A stretch of 64,000 nucleotides of DNA from Bacteroidales bacterium (lineage in GTDB: Bacteria; Bacteroidota; Bacteroidia; Bacteroidales; P3), in the NCBI GenBank assembly GCA_031257915.1, contig JAIRNR010000033.1:1-64000 (forward strand). Direction: 5' to 3'. The position numbers and the translations under genes were made by a program. Of the stretch, positions 40,432 to 50,133 are shown piece by piece; the first letter of the stretch is position 1; each line of letters begins with the position of its first letter. The notes below the pieces were generated by a model, which did not search any database, was not told the DNA's origin, and saw only the letters and a list, made by a program, of their open reading frames with translations.

Positions 40432-40454
40432 AATCTAAAATTCGGATTTTATAA

Positions 40455-43400
40455 GTGCGTATAACAATGACGCTTTACAGAATTTTTGAAAATAACATCC
40501 TGTCTGTTTTGTCAAATGCAGAACAGACAGGTGTTTTTTGTGGCGAACGTTTTGTCTGTTATAAAAGGATAAACAGCAGGGCAAACCGTATAGCACGTTT
40601 TCTGCTTTCTTTGGGAGTGACTGAAAACGTACCGGTAGGGATATATCTTAAACACAACGAAGATATTCCTGTCGCAGTGCTTTCCGTGTTAAAAGCAGGC
40701 GGCTGCTATGTGCCGCTTTCAACTTCTTTTCCGGAAGAAAGAATAAAACATATTATAAGCGACAGTAGCTGCAAAATTATTTTAACTAATACCGATTTAA
40801 CAATTTCAAACGGAGAACTCAATATTATCAATATCAACGACATTCTGCTTTTTGAAAATTTTTCCGACGGAAACATTGACGAAGTAAATACGGACGACAG
40901 CTCAATAGCATATATTCTCTACACTTCCGGTTCTACGGGAACACCAAAGGGAGTTACAATTACACATGGCAACATGTCTTACTACATAGAATGGTATCTT
41001 AATAATCTTTATAAAAAAATACGGAAACATCACCATAAAGGTACAGACAATCGCTTACCTTCTCTGCCGTTTTCTTCTTCACTTTCTTTTGCAGCAGGAG
41101 TTACGCAACTCTATGTTCCGATTGTTACAGGGCAATCGTTACATATAATTCCTCCGGAAGTAGCTCAAAACTCACTGCAACTTTTTTCATGGTTTGACAA
41201 ATATAAAAACGACAGTAAAAATATTTACGGACTGTATCTTGTTCCATCGCTGTGGGAAGAACACCTGCGCACAGCAAAAGAAAACAATATAACATCGCTG
41301 CCCGAATTTCTGCTTTTGTCGGGCGAACCGTTAAGGGAAAAACTTGCAGAAGATACTTTCGCATATTATGCAAGTATAAATGCTGCAACTGATAATGTCT
41401 GGAATTTATATGGACCGACGGAAACAGTTGCAAACATAACATATTCACACGTTGAACGCGGACAGGCAATAAATATAGGAAATGTACTGGAAGGGTCGGA
41501 AATAATTCTTTTAAACGAAAACAATCTCCCGACAACAACTGATGCAGGCGAATTGTGCGCCACAGGTCCCGGAGTAACACTTTATGGTTATCTTAATAGG
41601 GAAGACCTTAACAAAACACTGTTTGTAGAAATAGAAGGCAAACGTTATTATAAAACGGGCGACTATGCGGCATATCAAAAAAACGGCACGCTTAAATACC
41701 TTGGCAGGAAAGACCGTCAAGTAAAAATAAACGGTATAAGGATAGAACTTTACGAAATAGAAAATGCGTTTCTCAAAATAGACGGTGTTCGTGAAGCAGT
41801 AGCACTTGTAATGAGCAGAGATGAATATGAACAGGTGCTGATTGCATTTATACTTTCCGGCGGTGAAGTTATTACAGAGAGCATAAAAACACTTTTACCG
41901 TCGTATATGCTGCCTCACAAAACAATTATTCTTAAAGAGTTTCCACGCCTTACAAACGGAAAAACAGACGTGCAGGCACTTCTTGCAATGTTGCAAAAGA
42001 AAGAAAACGAAAAAGAAGAATGTATCGCAAGTTGCAGTATCGAACGGAAAATTGCAGAAATTTTTTCAAAAGTGATGGACAGCAATGCGGGCATACTGAA
42101 AAAAGACGACAACATATTTAATGCAGGTGCTCATTCCTTAACAGTAATAAAGATAATAAATCGCATACAGAAAATATTTAATAAAGCACTTTCTATCGGC
42201 GATATTTATTCACACCCTACAATAAGAGGCATTTCTTCGCTTGTAAAGGAAAATATCCCGTCCGGATTAAATATTCCGTACAGTGATAAGAACAGTGTTT
42301 CGCTTGCAATAAACCAAAAAACGTTATGGCTTATAGAGCAGACAAAAAATGTAGAGCAAACATATAATATAATGTTCAGTATCTATATCGAAGACACTGA
42401 ACTTACGCTTGAAAAAATACGGAATGCAGTAGATAAAGTTGCTAAAGACAACGATAATTTGCGCTCGACAATAGATAAAAAAGGTATTCCTGTAAGAAAG
42501 ATATTGCAACGTACATCACAAATAGTGGAAAGTACGCTGTCCGACAAAGCGGAACAGGATATTTTTTTGCAGAAGTATAATGTAAATATGCTTTCCGGCA
42601 ACACTCCGGCTGTAAATTATATTCTGTTTAACGAACATTCCGGCAAATTTCGTTTTACGGTAATAATTCACCATTTGTTTTTTGATGGCTATTCCATAAA
42701 TATATTTGTAAAAAAATTATGGGAAGTACTTTATGAAGATAAAAATGATGTCTCAAGCAATTATCAAAGATTTGTTCAACATCAGCAAAATAAAGATTTT
42801 AGCAAAGGTGCCGAATTTTGGACGGAAAAAATAAAAAGCAACGATTATATGCTAAATCTGCCTTTGGATTATATGCGTCCGGGCAAACAATTGTTCAGAG
42901 GCGATACTGTTTATTCAAACATATCGGAAGAACAGAAGAAAAAAATAAATACATACTGTATAAACAAGAGTATTACACTTTTTGGTTTTCTTATAACGGC
43001 ATATTCTATTCTTTTACAAAAATACAGTAGCCAAAAAGAAGTTTTCGTTGCATTCCCTTATGCAAACAGAGAGAGTATAGAAGACGAAAACTGTATTGGC
43101 TATTTTGTAAATATGGTTATATTAAGGCACTGTGAGAGGGAAAAAGATACTTTTATATCTCTGTTACAAAGAAACAATGAATATCTTTTGGAAAGTTCAA
43201 AATACTGGTCAATCCCACTTGAAACATACTATTCTTCACTGAATGTAGAAAGCACTCTTTCTGCAAATCCGCTTTATCAGGCAATGTTTGCGATGCATGC
43301 TTCTCTATTTTCAAAAGATACGGGGAAAATAAGATGGCAAACCGAAGAACATGTTGTTAAAGGTGCAAAAGTTGATATTTTTTTAGAAGCGCAGAACTTA

Positions 43401-45470
43401 CAAAACGGTATGCTTTTCAGGTGGACTTTTGACAAAGAACTGTTTTCAAAAGAACGTGTGGAAAGATTTGCAAACGACTATCTGTCCATTATAGACACTG
43501 TTATTAAAAATGACAATGCTCTTGTAAATAGATTTTCGCTTATAACAAAGGAAGAGTTATCTCTTATGGATAAGTGGAACAATACTGCCAATCCCCTTTA
43601 TATTAAAGACACTGTGTTTGCTCTTTTTGAAAAAGCGGCAAAAGAAAATCCCTCAAAAGTCGCTCTGTATTGTGAAAAAGGAACATATACTTATTCCGAA
43701 CTGCTCAAAATAACGGAAAAAATATCACACTCTTTATTACGGAAAGGAATACGGCATAGCAATTATATTGGTATAAGTATTCATCCATCGTTAGAAATGC
43801 TTGCGGCAATTCTTGCAGTAATCAGGACAGGTGCGGCATACGTGCCGTTAGATCCCGATTATCCCGAATCAAGAATTAACTATATTATAGAAAATACGAG
43901 TGTTCAATTTATTATTAAAGAAAGAGATATAAAAATAGAATTTCCGGACAGCGTCAGTACTATATATATGGAAGAATTGCTGACTGACGTTTCAATACTG
44001 TCGGAAACCGAGCATCGCATGGAAAAAGAAAATTCAATAAACATATCTCCTGAAGATATTCTATATGTAATATATACTTCCGGTACAACAGGCAAACCAA
44101 AGGGAGTACCTGTAAAAAATAAGGGTGTTTCTAATATTCTGCAATGGATGCGTGATAATTACGGCATTTATTCAAAAGAGAGATTTTTTTTACAGGCATC
44201 AATAAGTTTCGATCTTTCGGTTCTTGAGATGTTTCTTCCTCTTATAACAGGTTCTGCTGTTGTAATACTGCCGAAAGCAAGGACAGCAACGCCTGATTTA
44301 ATCTTACAGGAAGTAAAAAAATACGGAGTAACATTTTTGGAGTTTGTACCTTCGGCATGGTGGGGATTTCTTGATATGTGCAAAAAATTCGGCACGCCTT
44401 CTTCATTAAAATCGGCATTGTCAGGTGGTGAATCAATGACGGGTGACTTGCACAGTTATTTTTACGAACTAATGCCGGATATACGCCTTATAAACCAGTA
44501 TGGACCAACGGAAACCACTATATACTGCACTTCACACCTTTGTAATAAAGACGAGCATCAGAATATTATAAATATAGGTGTTCCTGTGTCGAATACAAGA
44601 ATTTATATTCTTGACCACTGTTTGAATCGGTTACCAACAGGAGCAAAGGGCGAGATTTATATTGGCGGAGACATGCTTGCTGCTCACTACATAAATAATC
44701 AGGAGGAAAACAGAAAACGTTTTATAATTTTGCCTGAATTTAATGAAGAGATATATCGCACAGGCGACTTTGGCAGTTTCAGAAAAGACGGAAGTATTGA
44801 TTTATGGGGTAGAAACGACGATCAGGTTAAAATACGCGGCTATCGTATAGAACTGTCCGAAATAGAAAGTGCCATACGGCATATTGAAGGTATAGAAAAA
44901 GCAATTGTACTTGTACGTTCTGCTTTATCACAAAAATCGCTTATAGCATTTTATACATTGAAAACAGACCTGTCCGAAGAGCGGAGGCAGATAATAGACC
45001 GTACATTTTTACGCAATTCTGTTTCAATGAATCTGCCGGCTTACATGATTCCGTCTGATTTTGTTTATCTCAAAGCATTTCCCACACTGCCAAACAAAAA
45101 AATTGATAAAAATACTCTGTTAAAAAATTACGCCGACAGTATAAACAGTATGGAAACAATATTGAAAGAAAACAGCATGCAGGGGCAAAGCGACATCCAT
45201 AGAAAACTGCGTCTTATATGGACCAAAATATTAGAACAGAATCGCTTTACGAATGACGACAACTTTTTTGAAGTCGGAGGTCATTCGCTTCTTATTCTGC
45301 AATTGCAGGAACAGATTAAAAACGTATTAGGCAAAGATATTCCACTTGTCGATTTTTATAAACATACAAGTATAAATTCTCAAGTAGAACTGTTTTCTAA
45401 AAAGCAGGGCAATGACTTTGTACGGAATATACGCGAAAGAATTGCTGCGAGAAAAACAATTCAGACGTAA
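40455..45470 (+). CDS. Nonribosomal peptide synthetase, A-PCP-C-A-PCP (loading plus one elongation module, no TE)
   Basis: A1 'YILYTSGSTGTPKG', 'LSFAAGVTQLYVPI', 'TNGKTD'; PCP1 'FNAGAHSL'; C 'IHHLFFDGYS'; A2 'YVIYTSGTTGKPKG', 'ISFDLSVLEMF', 'NQYGPTETT'; PCP2 'FFEVGGHSL'. Confidence 0.95.
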   Translation: MRITMTLYRIFENNILSVLSNAEQTGVFCGERFVCYKRINSRANRIARFLLSLGVTENVPVGIYLKHNEDIPVAVLSVLKAGGCYVPLSTSFPEERIKHIISDSSCKIILTNTDLTISNGELNIININDILLFENFSDGNIDEVNTDDSSIAYILYTSGSTGTPKGVTITHGNMSYYIEWYLNNLYKKIRKHHHKGTDNRLPSLPFSSSLSFAAGVTQLYVPIVTGQSLHIIPPEVAQNSLQLFSWFDKYKNDSKNIYGLYLVPSLWEEHLRTAKENNITSLPEFLLLSGEPLREKLAEDTFAYYASINAATDNVWNLYGPTETVANITYSHVERGQAINIGNVLEGSEIILLNENNLPTTTDAGELCATGPGVTLYGYLNREDLNKTLFVEIEGKRYYKTGDYAAYQKNGTLKYLGRKDRQVKINGIRIELYEIENAFLKIDGVREAVALVMSRDEYEQVLIAFILSGGEVITESIKTLLPSYMLPHKTIILKEFPRLTNGKTDVQALLAMLQKKENEKEECIASCSIERKIAEIFSKVMDSNAGILKKDDNIFNAGAHSLTVIKIINRIQKIFNKALSIGDIYSHPTIRGISSLVKENIPSGLNIPYSDKNSVSLAINQKTLWLIEQTKNVEQTYNIMFSIYIEDTELTLEKIRNAVDKVAKDNDNLRSTIDKKGIPVRKILQRTSQIVESTLSDKAEQDIFLQKYNVNMLSGNTPAVNYILFNEHSGKFRFTVIIHHLFFDGYSINIFVKKLWEVLYEDKNDVSSNYQRFVQHQQNKDFSKGAEFWTEKIKSNDYMLNLPLDYMRPGKQLFRGDTVYSNISEEQKKKINTYCINKSITLFGFLITAYSILLQKYSSQKEVFVAFPYANRESIEDENCIGYFVNMVILRHCEREKDTFISLLQRNNEYLLESSKYWSIPLETYYSSLNVESTLSANPLYQAMFAMHASLFSKDTGKIRWQTEEHVVKGAKVDIFLEAQNLQNGMLFRWTFDKELFSKERVERFANDYLSIIDTVIKNDNALVNRFSLITKEELSLMDKWNNTANPLYIKDTVFALFEKAAKENPSKVALYCEKGTYTYSELLKITEKISHSLLRKGIRHSNYIGISIHPSLEMLAAILAVIRTGAAYVPLDPDYPESRINYIIENTSVQFIIKERDIKIEFPDSVSTIYMEELLTDVSILSETEHRMEKENSINISPEDILYVIYTSGTTGKPKGVPVKNKGVSNILQWMRDNYGIYSKERFFLQASISFDLSVLEMFLPLITGSAVVILPKARTATPDLILQEVKKYGVTFLEFVPSAWWGFLDMCKKFGTPSSLKSALSGGESMTGDLHSYFYELMPDIRLINQYGPTETTIYCTSHLCNKDEHQNIINIGVPVSNTRIYILDHCLNRLPTGAKGEIYIGGDMLAAHYINNQEENRKRFIILPEFNEEIYRTGDFGSFRKDGSIDLWGRNDDQVKIRGYRIELSEIESAIRHIEGIEKAIVLVRSALSQKSLIAFYTLKTDLSEERRQIIDRTFLRNSVSMNLPAYMIPSDFVYLKAFPTLPNKKIDKNTLLKNYADSINSMETILKENSMQGQSDIHRKLRLIWTKILEQNRFTNDDNFFEVGGHSLLILQLQEQIKNVLGKDIPLVDFYKHTSINSQVELFSKKQGNDFVRNIRERIAARKTIQT

Positions 45471-45600
45471 TTTTAATGCTTTTGCTTGGTGTAAAACACA
45501 CTGTTCACCCAGTCTCGGACATCGTTAGGGTGCAAGTTCCATTAGAAAAGTTATAATTTACGTTAGGGGGAAGAAAAAATAAAACTTTCTCAAAAAAACG

Positions 45601-45608
45601 TATCTTTG
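45601..45608 (+). promoter_or_regulatory. Possible -7 box (TATCTTTG)
   Basis: TAnnTTTG match about 95 bp upstream of the 45702 CDS. Confidence 0.45.
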
Positions 45609-45701
45609 TTATAACGAACAACAAACTAATGAATAAAATAATGCGAGTTTAGTACCGCATGAAACGAACATGCAAAAAGCCTGTATCCGATTTATAATAA
45701 T

Positions 45702-47396
45702 ATGAAAAATAAAATAATTTTATTAGCCTTAATGATTTTCGCCTTTGTGTTGCAGGGGCAGGAATATAGTTATATTCCCTATGTTCAAGAAGGTAGCATT
45801 TGGAGTTATGTTTACAGATCTCGTTCGGGTATTGGACAGAATGATTATACGTCGTATTTTACGCAGTATGAGATAAAGGGAGATACTTGTATTAACTCTG
45901 ATTGCTATAAGAAATTATTTCGTGGTTGTCCTCAGAATCAGCAGTATTATGGGGCGTTGAGAGAATTAGACAAAAGGGTATATTTTTTTGAAAAAGGCAG
46001 TGACAGTGAAGAATTGATTTATGATTTTTCATTAAAAACAGGTGATACATTTTTAATATGCACCGATATAACACCTCATACAATAGTTGTTTCTGATATA
46101 GATAGTGTTCAAATAAACGGTGGTTTTCGCAAAAGATTTTATTTTAAAGATGGTTTTGGGGGAATTCAAATTGAGGGCATAGGCTCTATATTCGACTTTA
46201 GAGAGTTATGTGGTATTACATCAGAGGACGCATATTATAATTTAAACTACAAAAAAGAAAATGGTGAAACGGTTTATTACAGTACGGAAGTGTGGTTCAC
46301 AGAAAACGATTGCGGAACTCAACAGGAATACGACAATGCGCCGTGGTGCCCTAAAGGGGCTATGTGGACGTATAGTTATAATGAAGGAATGATGAGTTCA
46401 GGCTATTTTTTCTTAAAATATATTTACGAAAAAGACACTGTTATCCATGAAACAGATGTAAAAGCAATAGGTGTTTACAATTTGAACTGGACTCATAATT
46501 ACAATATGGAAAACCTTAAATGGACAAGACACGTACGAAAGATTGCCGATGAATACCTTTACGAGCGTAATGACAGTATATTCAGGTACGACCATGGCAA
46601 CGACTGTTTTATTTTCCTGTACAGTTGGAATTTTAACTTGGGGGATACTTTTGTTGCAAAGAGTTTAAACATATTATACAATAAAGTATTTTATTCACCG
46701 GAAGGAGAGGTAGATTCTGTTAGTGTAATGTTAACTCCCATTCCTGAGACGTTTTTCGTATCAAGTGTAAGCAATCAAAATATAGGAGAAAAATTGTTTA
46801 AAAAGTTTGATGTGCAACCGGTCAATAGAGATACGACCCCTTATCCCATTAGTTTAAATTTCGGTCCTGTAATTTCCAAAATAGGATCATTTTTTCATCC
46901 TTTTCCCTATCCGAAACAACAAGATCCTTCTTACAATGAATGGTCGTGTATTATATCAGAATATGGAAAATATGGAGTGTTAACTCATGGAAGCATGAAT
47001 GGATTGTATTGTTATTCGGATTCAGTACGCGGGTATCCTGTAATTATGAACGACTATGTTGCTTTTGATGGATTTGATCTTGAAAAACCTTATTGCTTAG
47101 ATCCGGATACTGTTCTTGTCAGCAATGAAGATAAAATGTCCGGACAAAAAAAACAAAATAAATCCATCTATAAACTGTATCCGAATCCTGTTTTTGACGA
47201 AGTTATTATTACATCGGAAGAAAATACTGTTATCAAAAAAATAACTATTTTGAGCACGAAAGGAGAGGACGTTTTAACCGTCTTCGGCAATCATCGGCGC
47301 ATATCTGCAAATGCTCTGCCCGCCGGTATTTATATGATGAGAATAACTGACAGCGAGGGGCATTGGGAAACATTAAAATTTATAAAAACAAAATAA
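45702..47396 (+). CDS. Secreted protein with T9SS type A sorting domain, function unknown
   Basis: Signal peptide; C-terminus 'KLYPNPVFDEVIITSEENTVIKKITILSTKGEDV..ALPAGIYMMRITDSEGHWETLKFIKTK'. Confidence 0.75.
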   Translation: MKNKIILLALMIFAFVLQGQEYSYIPYVQEGSIWSYVYRSRSGIGQNDYTSYFTQYEIKGDTCINSDCYKKLFRGCPQNQQYYGALRELDKRVYFFEKGSDSEELIYDFSLKTGDTFLICTDITPHTIVVSDIDSVQINGGFRKRFYFKDGFGGIQIEGIGSIFDFRELCGITSEDAYYNLNYKKENGETVYYSTEVWFTENDCGTQQEYDNAPWCPKGAMWTYSYNEGMMSSGYFFLKYIYEKDTVIHETDVKAIGVYNLNWTHNYNMENLKWTRHVRKIADEYLYERNDSIFRYDHGNDCFIFLYSWNFNLGDTFVAKSLNILYNKVFYSPEGEVDSVSVMLTPIPETFFVSSVSNQNIGEKLFKKFDVQPVNRDTTPYPISLNFGPVISKIGSFFHPFPYPKQQDPSYNEWSCIISEYGKYGVLTHGSMNGLYCYSDSVRGYPVIMNDYVAFDGFDLEKPYCLDPDTVLVSNEDKMSGQKKQNKSIYKLYPNPVFDEVIITSEENTVIKKITILSTKGEDVLTVFGNHRRISANALPAGIYMMRITDSEGHWETLKFIKTK

Positions 47397-47456
47397 ACAA
47401 TCGCTGCCGCAACAGAAACATATCCGTTGCGGCTTCAACTCCTCCGAATATCATCT

Positions 47457-49943
47457 TCAAATTCCAAACGTAAGAGGCAAACTTAACTTTACAACAAAAT
47501 TTCGTCCCATATTGTAAATATGTCCCATATCATAAATATTTTCGTCTTTATAGCGGGAGAGATGGTCAAAATATTTTGTGTTAAGCAAATTATTGACTGA
47601 AAAATTTAATAACAACCGCTGTTTCCCAAATTGAAATTCAAAATTTGCTCCCGCACCCAGCAAATAGTAATTAGGAGTTTCAGTTTCATATTCGGCTGTA
47701 AAGTTTTGAGCAAAAGAATAAATATTCTGAACATAGAACGAGTATTTTTTCAAAATTACAGGATGAGTAAAAATCACACTTATATTCGCTTTTATCTTTT
47801 GTGACGGCATAAGCGGCAACCATCCGCCGTGTATATGCTGACCGAAAGTATTACTGTAAGACCCCTCTATATGCAGCCAGTCAAGGGGGTGCGGATGAAA
47901 ATGGATACCCGCTTCTCCACCGTAAAGAAAAGCATCTGCCTGTTCGTAATTATATACAGGCATTTCGTCTATTGTTTCGGAAGCAGGTTGCAAATAAATG
48001 AAATTTTTGATATAGTTAAAGTAAGGACTTACGAATATTTCAACATGCGTTGAACGGAAATTAAGCGAAGCGTCGGCTTGATAACTGTTTTCCGTTTTTA
48101 ACCCTCTGTCGCCGATTTCATAACGATTTGTTCCATGGTGGACACCGTCGCTCAACAACTCAAACATATTCGGTGCGCGAAACCCGCTGGTAATATTTGT
48201 GCGTAATGAAAGATATTTCGTGAGTGGTTGATAAATCCCTATTGAAAAATTTCCTGCGACATAATTTTTATTCAATGATACGTCGGAAGCAGAGATATGT
48301 CTGTTATCCACACGAACTCCTGTCTGTAAATACGCTTTTTCGGAATAGTAAAAATTAGTCATCGCGTAGATGCCTGCATCGAAAGTAAGCGCGTCAGGTA
48401 TAAGTATTTCCTCACCATGATTAGTATTTGTTTGCACTATGCCTTGAAGTCCTGTAATCAGTTCCCATTTATTCCATTTCGGTGAGTACCATTTGATATT
48501 GTAGGAGACAGTGTTCAGATTCATATTTAGAGCCGCTTCCTCACCGTGTTCTTCATCTTCATGTTCATGTTCTTCACCCTCTTCATGTTCCTCGCCTTCT
48601 TCATGTTCTTCGCCCTCATGTTCGTGATGATGATGTTCATGCTCAAATTCCTGTCTGTTGTTAAATATATAACCGAAGTCAATTTTTAATTTGGAATTAT
48701 TATCGAACAGTAATGTGTTCTCCCAAGCCAGTAAATGCGTACTTAAATTTTGATACGGTAAGGAAAGATTTCTCCCATTTTGATATTCGTGTTCATGTTC
48801 TTCTTCTTCCTCCTCTTCTTCCTCAATTTCAGTTAATCCGTATTTTTCGTTTAGATAATTATATTTCAGAGATGTTGTAAATTTTTTTCCTGTATATGCA
48901 ATCGTAGATTTTAGCGAGCCTGTATTAAAACGACTGTTCGGAACAAGATTATTATAACCATCCGAATAATCTCTGTGTGTTGTATATCCGCCGAGCAAAT
49001 TAAAATGAAATTTATTTTTTGATAATTTGAATGTGCCGGTATTTCGCAACCCTAAAGTATTTGAGTGAAATTCGGAAGATAAAGAAAGATCAATGTTGTT
49101 GTTTTTTGCGTAAGCCTCGTCCACAAAAAATAAAACTCCGCCAAGTGCGTCGCTGCCGTAAAGAAGCGATGACGGTCCCTTTATAATTTCAACCTGTTCA
49201 TAACCGACATCGTCTAATCCTAAGCCATGTTCATCTCCCCATTGTTGATTTTCTATCCTTACCCCCTGTGAAAAAACAGCTATGCGATTGCCGCTTAAAC
49301 CTCTGATAACAGGCTTTCCTATACCTGTGCCTGTGCTGTAATTATCAATACCTGCAATATTCGTAAGTTTGTCGCTCAATGAAATACCCAAAACAGGCGT
49401 TTCTTTCAGACCTAACTTTTCCACGTTTGCAACATTTTCTCCCTGTAAACGGGAAGCGTAATCCGAAACAACGACTTCATGTAAAGCATGGGTCGTATCC
49501 GCATTTTGAGAAAATAATGCCGAACTGCCGATAAGAAAGAAAAACAATATTGTTATTATGTTGCATTTATAGCAAATACCTGTAAGAATGGTGGAAATAG
49601 AGAAGATATTATATCCTCGCGGAACAGGCTGAAATGCGAGCGGCTCTTTCATACAGGTAATCGAATCGCATTTTGTACAATGAAAATGTGCATGATTATC
49701 AACATGTTGTTCGTCTGTACAGTGATTACAAAGCGAAAAATAAGTCTTTCCGTCCTCATTCATGATTTTATGCACTTTTCCGTCTTCATAGAAGCTGTTT
49801 AAAATGCGATAGATGGTAACTCTGTCAATTTCGCCTGACGTTTTTTGCTCAATATCTTCGTGAGACAGTGCCGTTTCCGACTGTTCCAGCACGGACATAA
49901 TAATTTGCTTCGTCTTTGTGTTGCGCTTGTTTTTTTCTTTCAT
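47457..49943 (-). CDS. Fur/Zur-family regulator in frame with a His-rich TonB-dependent outer-membrane receptor
   Basis: aa 1-~128: winged helix 'ALSHEDIEQKTSGEIDRVTIYRILNSF' and Cys pairs CNHC, HCTKC, CYKC; then 'IITILFFFLIGSSALFSQ' and receptor motifs 'KPVIRGLSGNRIAVFSQGVRIENQQWGDEHG', 'EIIKGPSSLLYGSDALGGVL'. Confidence 0.85.
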   Translation of the reverse strand: MKEKNKRNTKTKQIIMSVLEQSETALSHEDIEQKTSGEIDRVTIYRILNSFYEDGKVHKIMNEDGKTYFSLCNHCTDEQHVDNHAHFHCTKCDSITCMKEPLAFQPVPRGYNIFSISTILTGICYKCNIITILFFFLIGSSALFSQNADTTHALHEVVVSDYASRLQGENVANVEKLGLKETPVLGISLSDKLTNIAGIDNYSTGTGIGKPVIRGLSGNRIAVFSQGVRIENQQWGDEHGLGLDDVGYEQVEIIKGPSSLLYGSDALGGVLFFVDEAYAKNNNIDLSLSSEFHSNTLGLRNTGTFKLSKNKFHFNLLGGYTTHRDYSDGYNNLVPNSRFNTGSLKSTIAYTGKKFTTSLKYNYLNEKYGLTEIEEEEEEEEEHEHEYQNGRNLSLPYQNLSTHLLAWENTLLFDNNSKLKIDFGYIFNNRQEFEHEHHHHEHEGEEHEEGEEHEEGEEHEHEDEEHGEEAALNMNLNTVSYNIKWYSPKWNKWELITGLQGIVQTNTNHGEEILIPDALTFDAGIYAMTNFYYSEKAYLQTGVRVDNRHISASDVSLNKNYVAGNFSIGIYQPLTKYLSLRTNITSGFRAPNMFELLSDGVHHGTNRYEIGDRGLKTENSYQADASLNFRSTHVEIFVSPYFNYIKNFIYLQPASETIDEMPVYNYEQADAFLYGGEAGIHFHPHPLDWLHIEGSYSNTFGQHIHGGWLPLMPSQKIKANISVIFTHPVILKKYSFYVQNIYSFAQNFTAEYETETPNYYLLGAGANFEFQFGKQRLLLNFSVNNLLNTKYFDHLSRYKDENIYDMGHIYNMGRNFVVKLSLPLTFGI

Positions 49944-49990
49944 ATAATTATAATTTTTTTTAATAAATTTTTTTTCGGCATATTTGTTAA

Positions 49991-50005
49991 TGCAACAAAG
50001 TTACA
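49991..50005. promoter_or_regulatory. Candidate Fur/Zur operator overlapping a minus-strand -7 box
   Basis: TGCAAC-AAA-GTTACA imperfect palindrome; minus strand 49996-50003 reads TAACTTTG (TAnnTTTG). Confidence 0.5.
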
Positions 50006-50133
50006 ATAATTTTTAGATTTCACGACTTTTTAATTAAAATTGTACAAAATTTCTTAACAAATGTTAAGCGTTAAGAATTTTTAACGTCAATTATTTTTTT
50101 CTTCATATATGAAAGTTTAAATTCGCGGCACTT

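Noticed and set aside
48535-48640. Possible non-coding tandem repeat array
   Set aside because: It is in frame within the receptor and encodes a His/Glu-rich loop.
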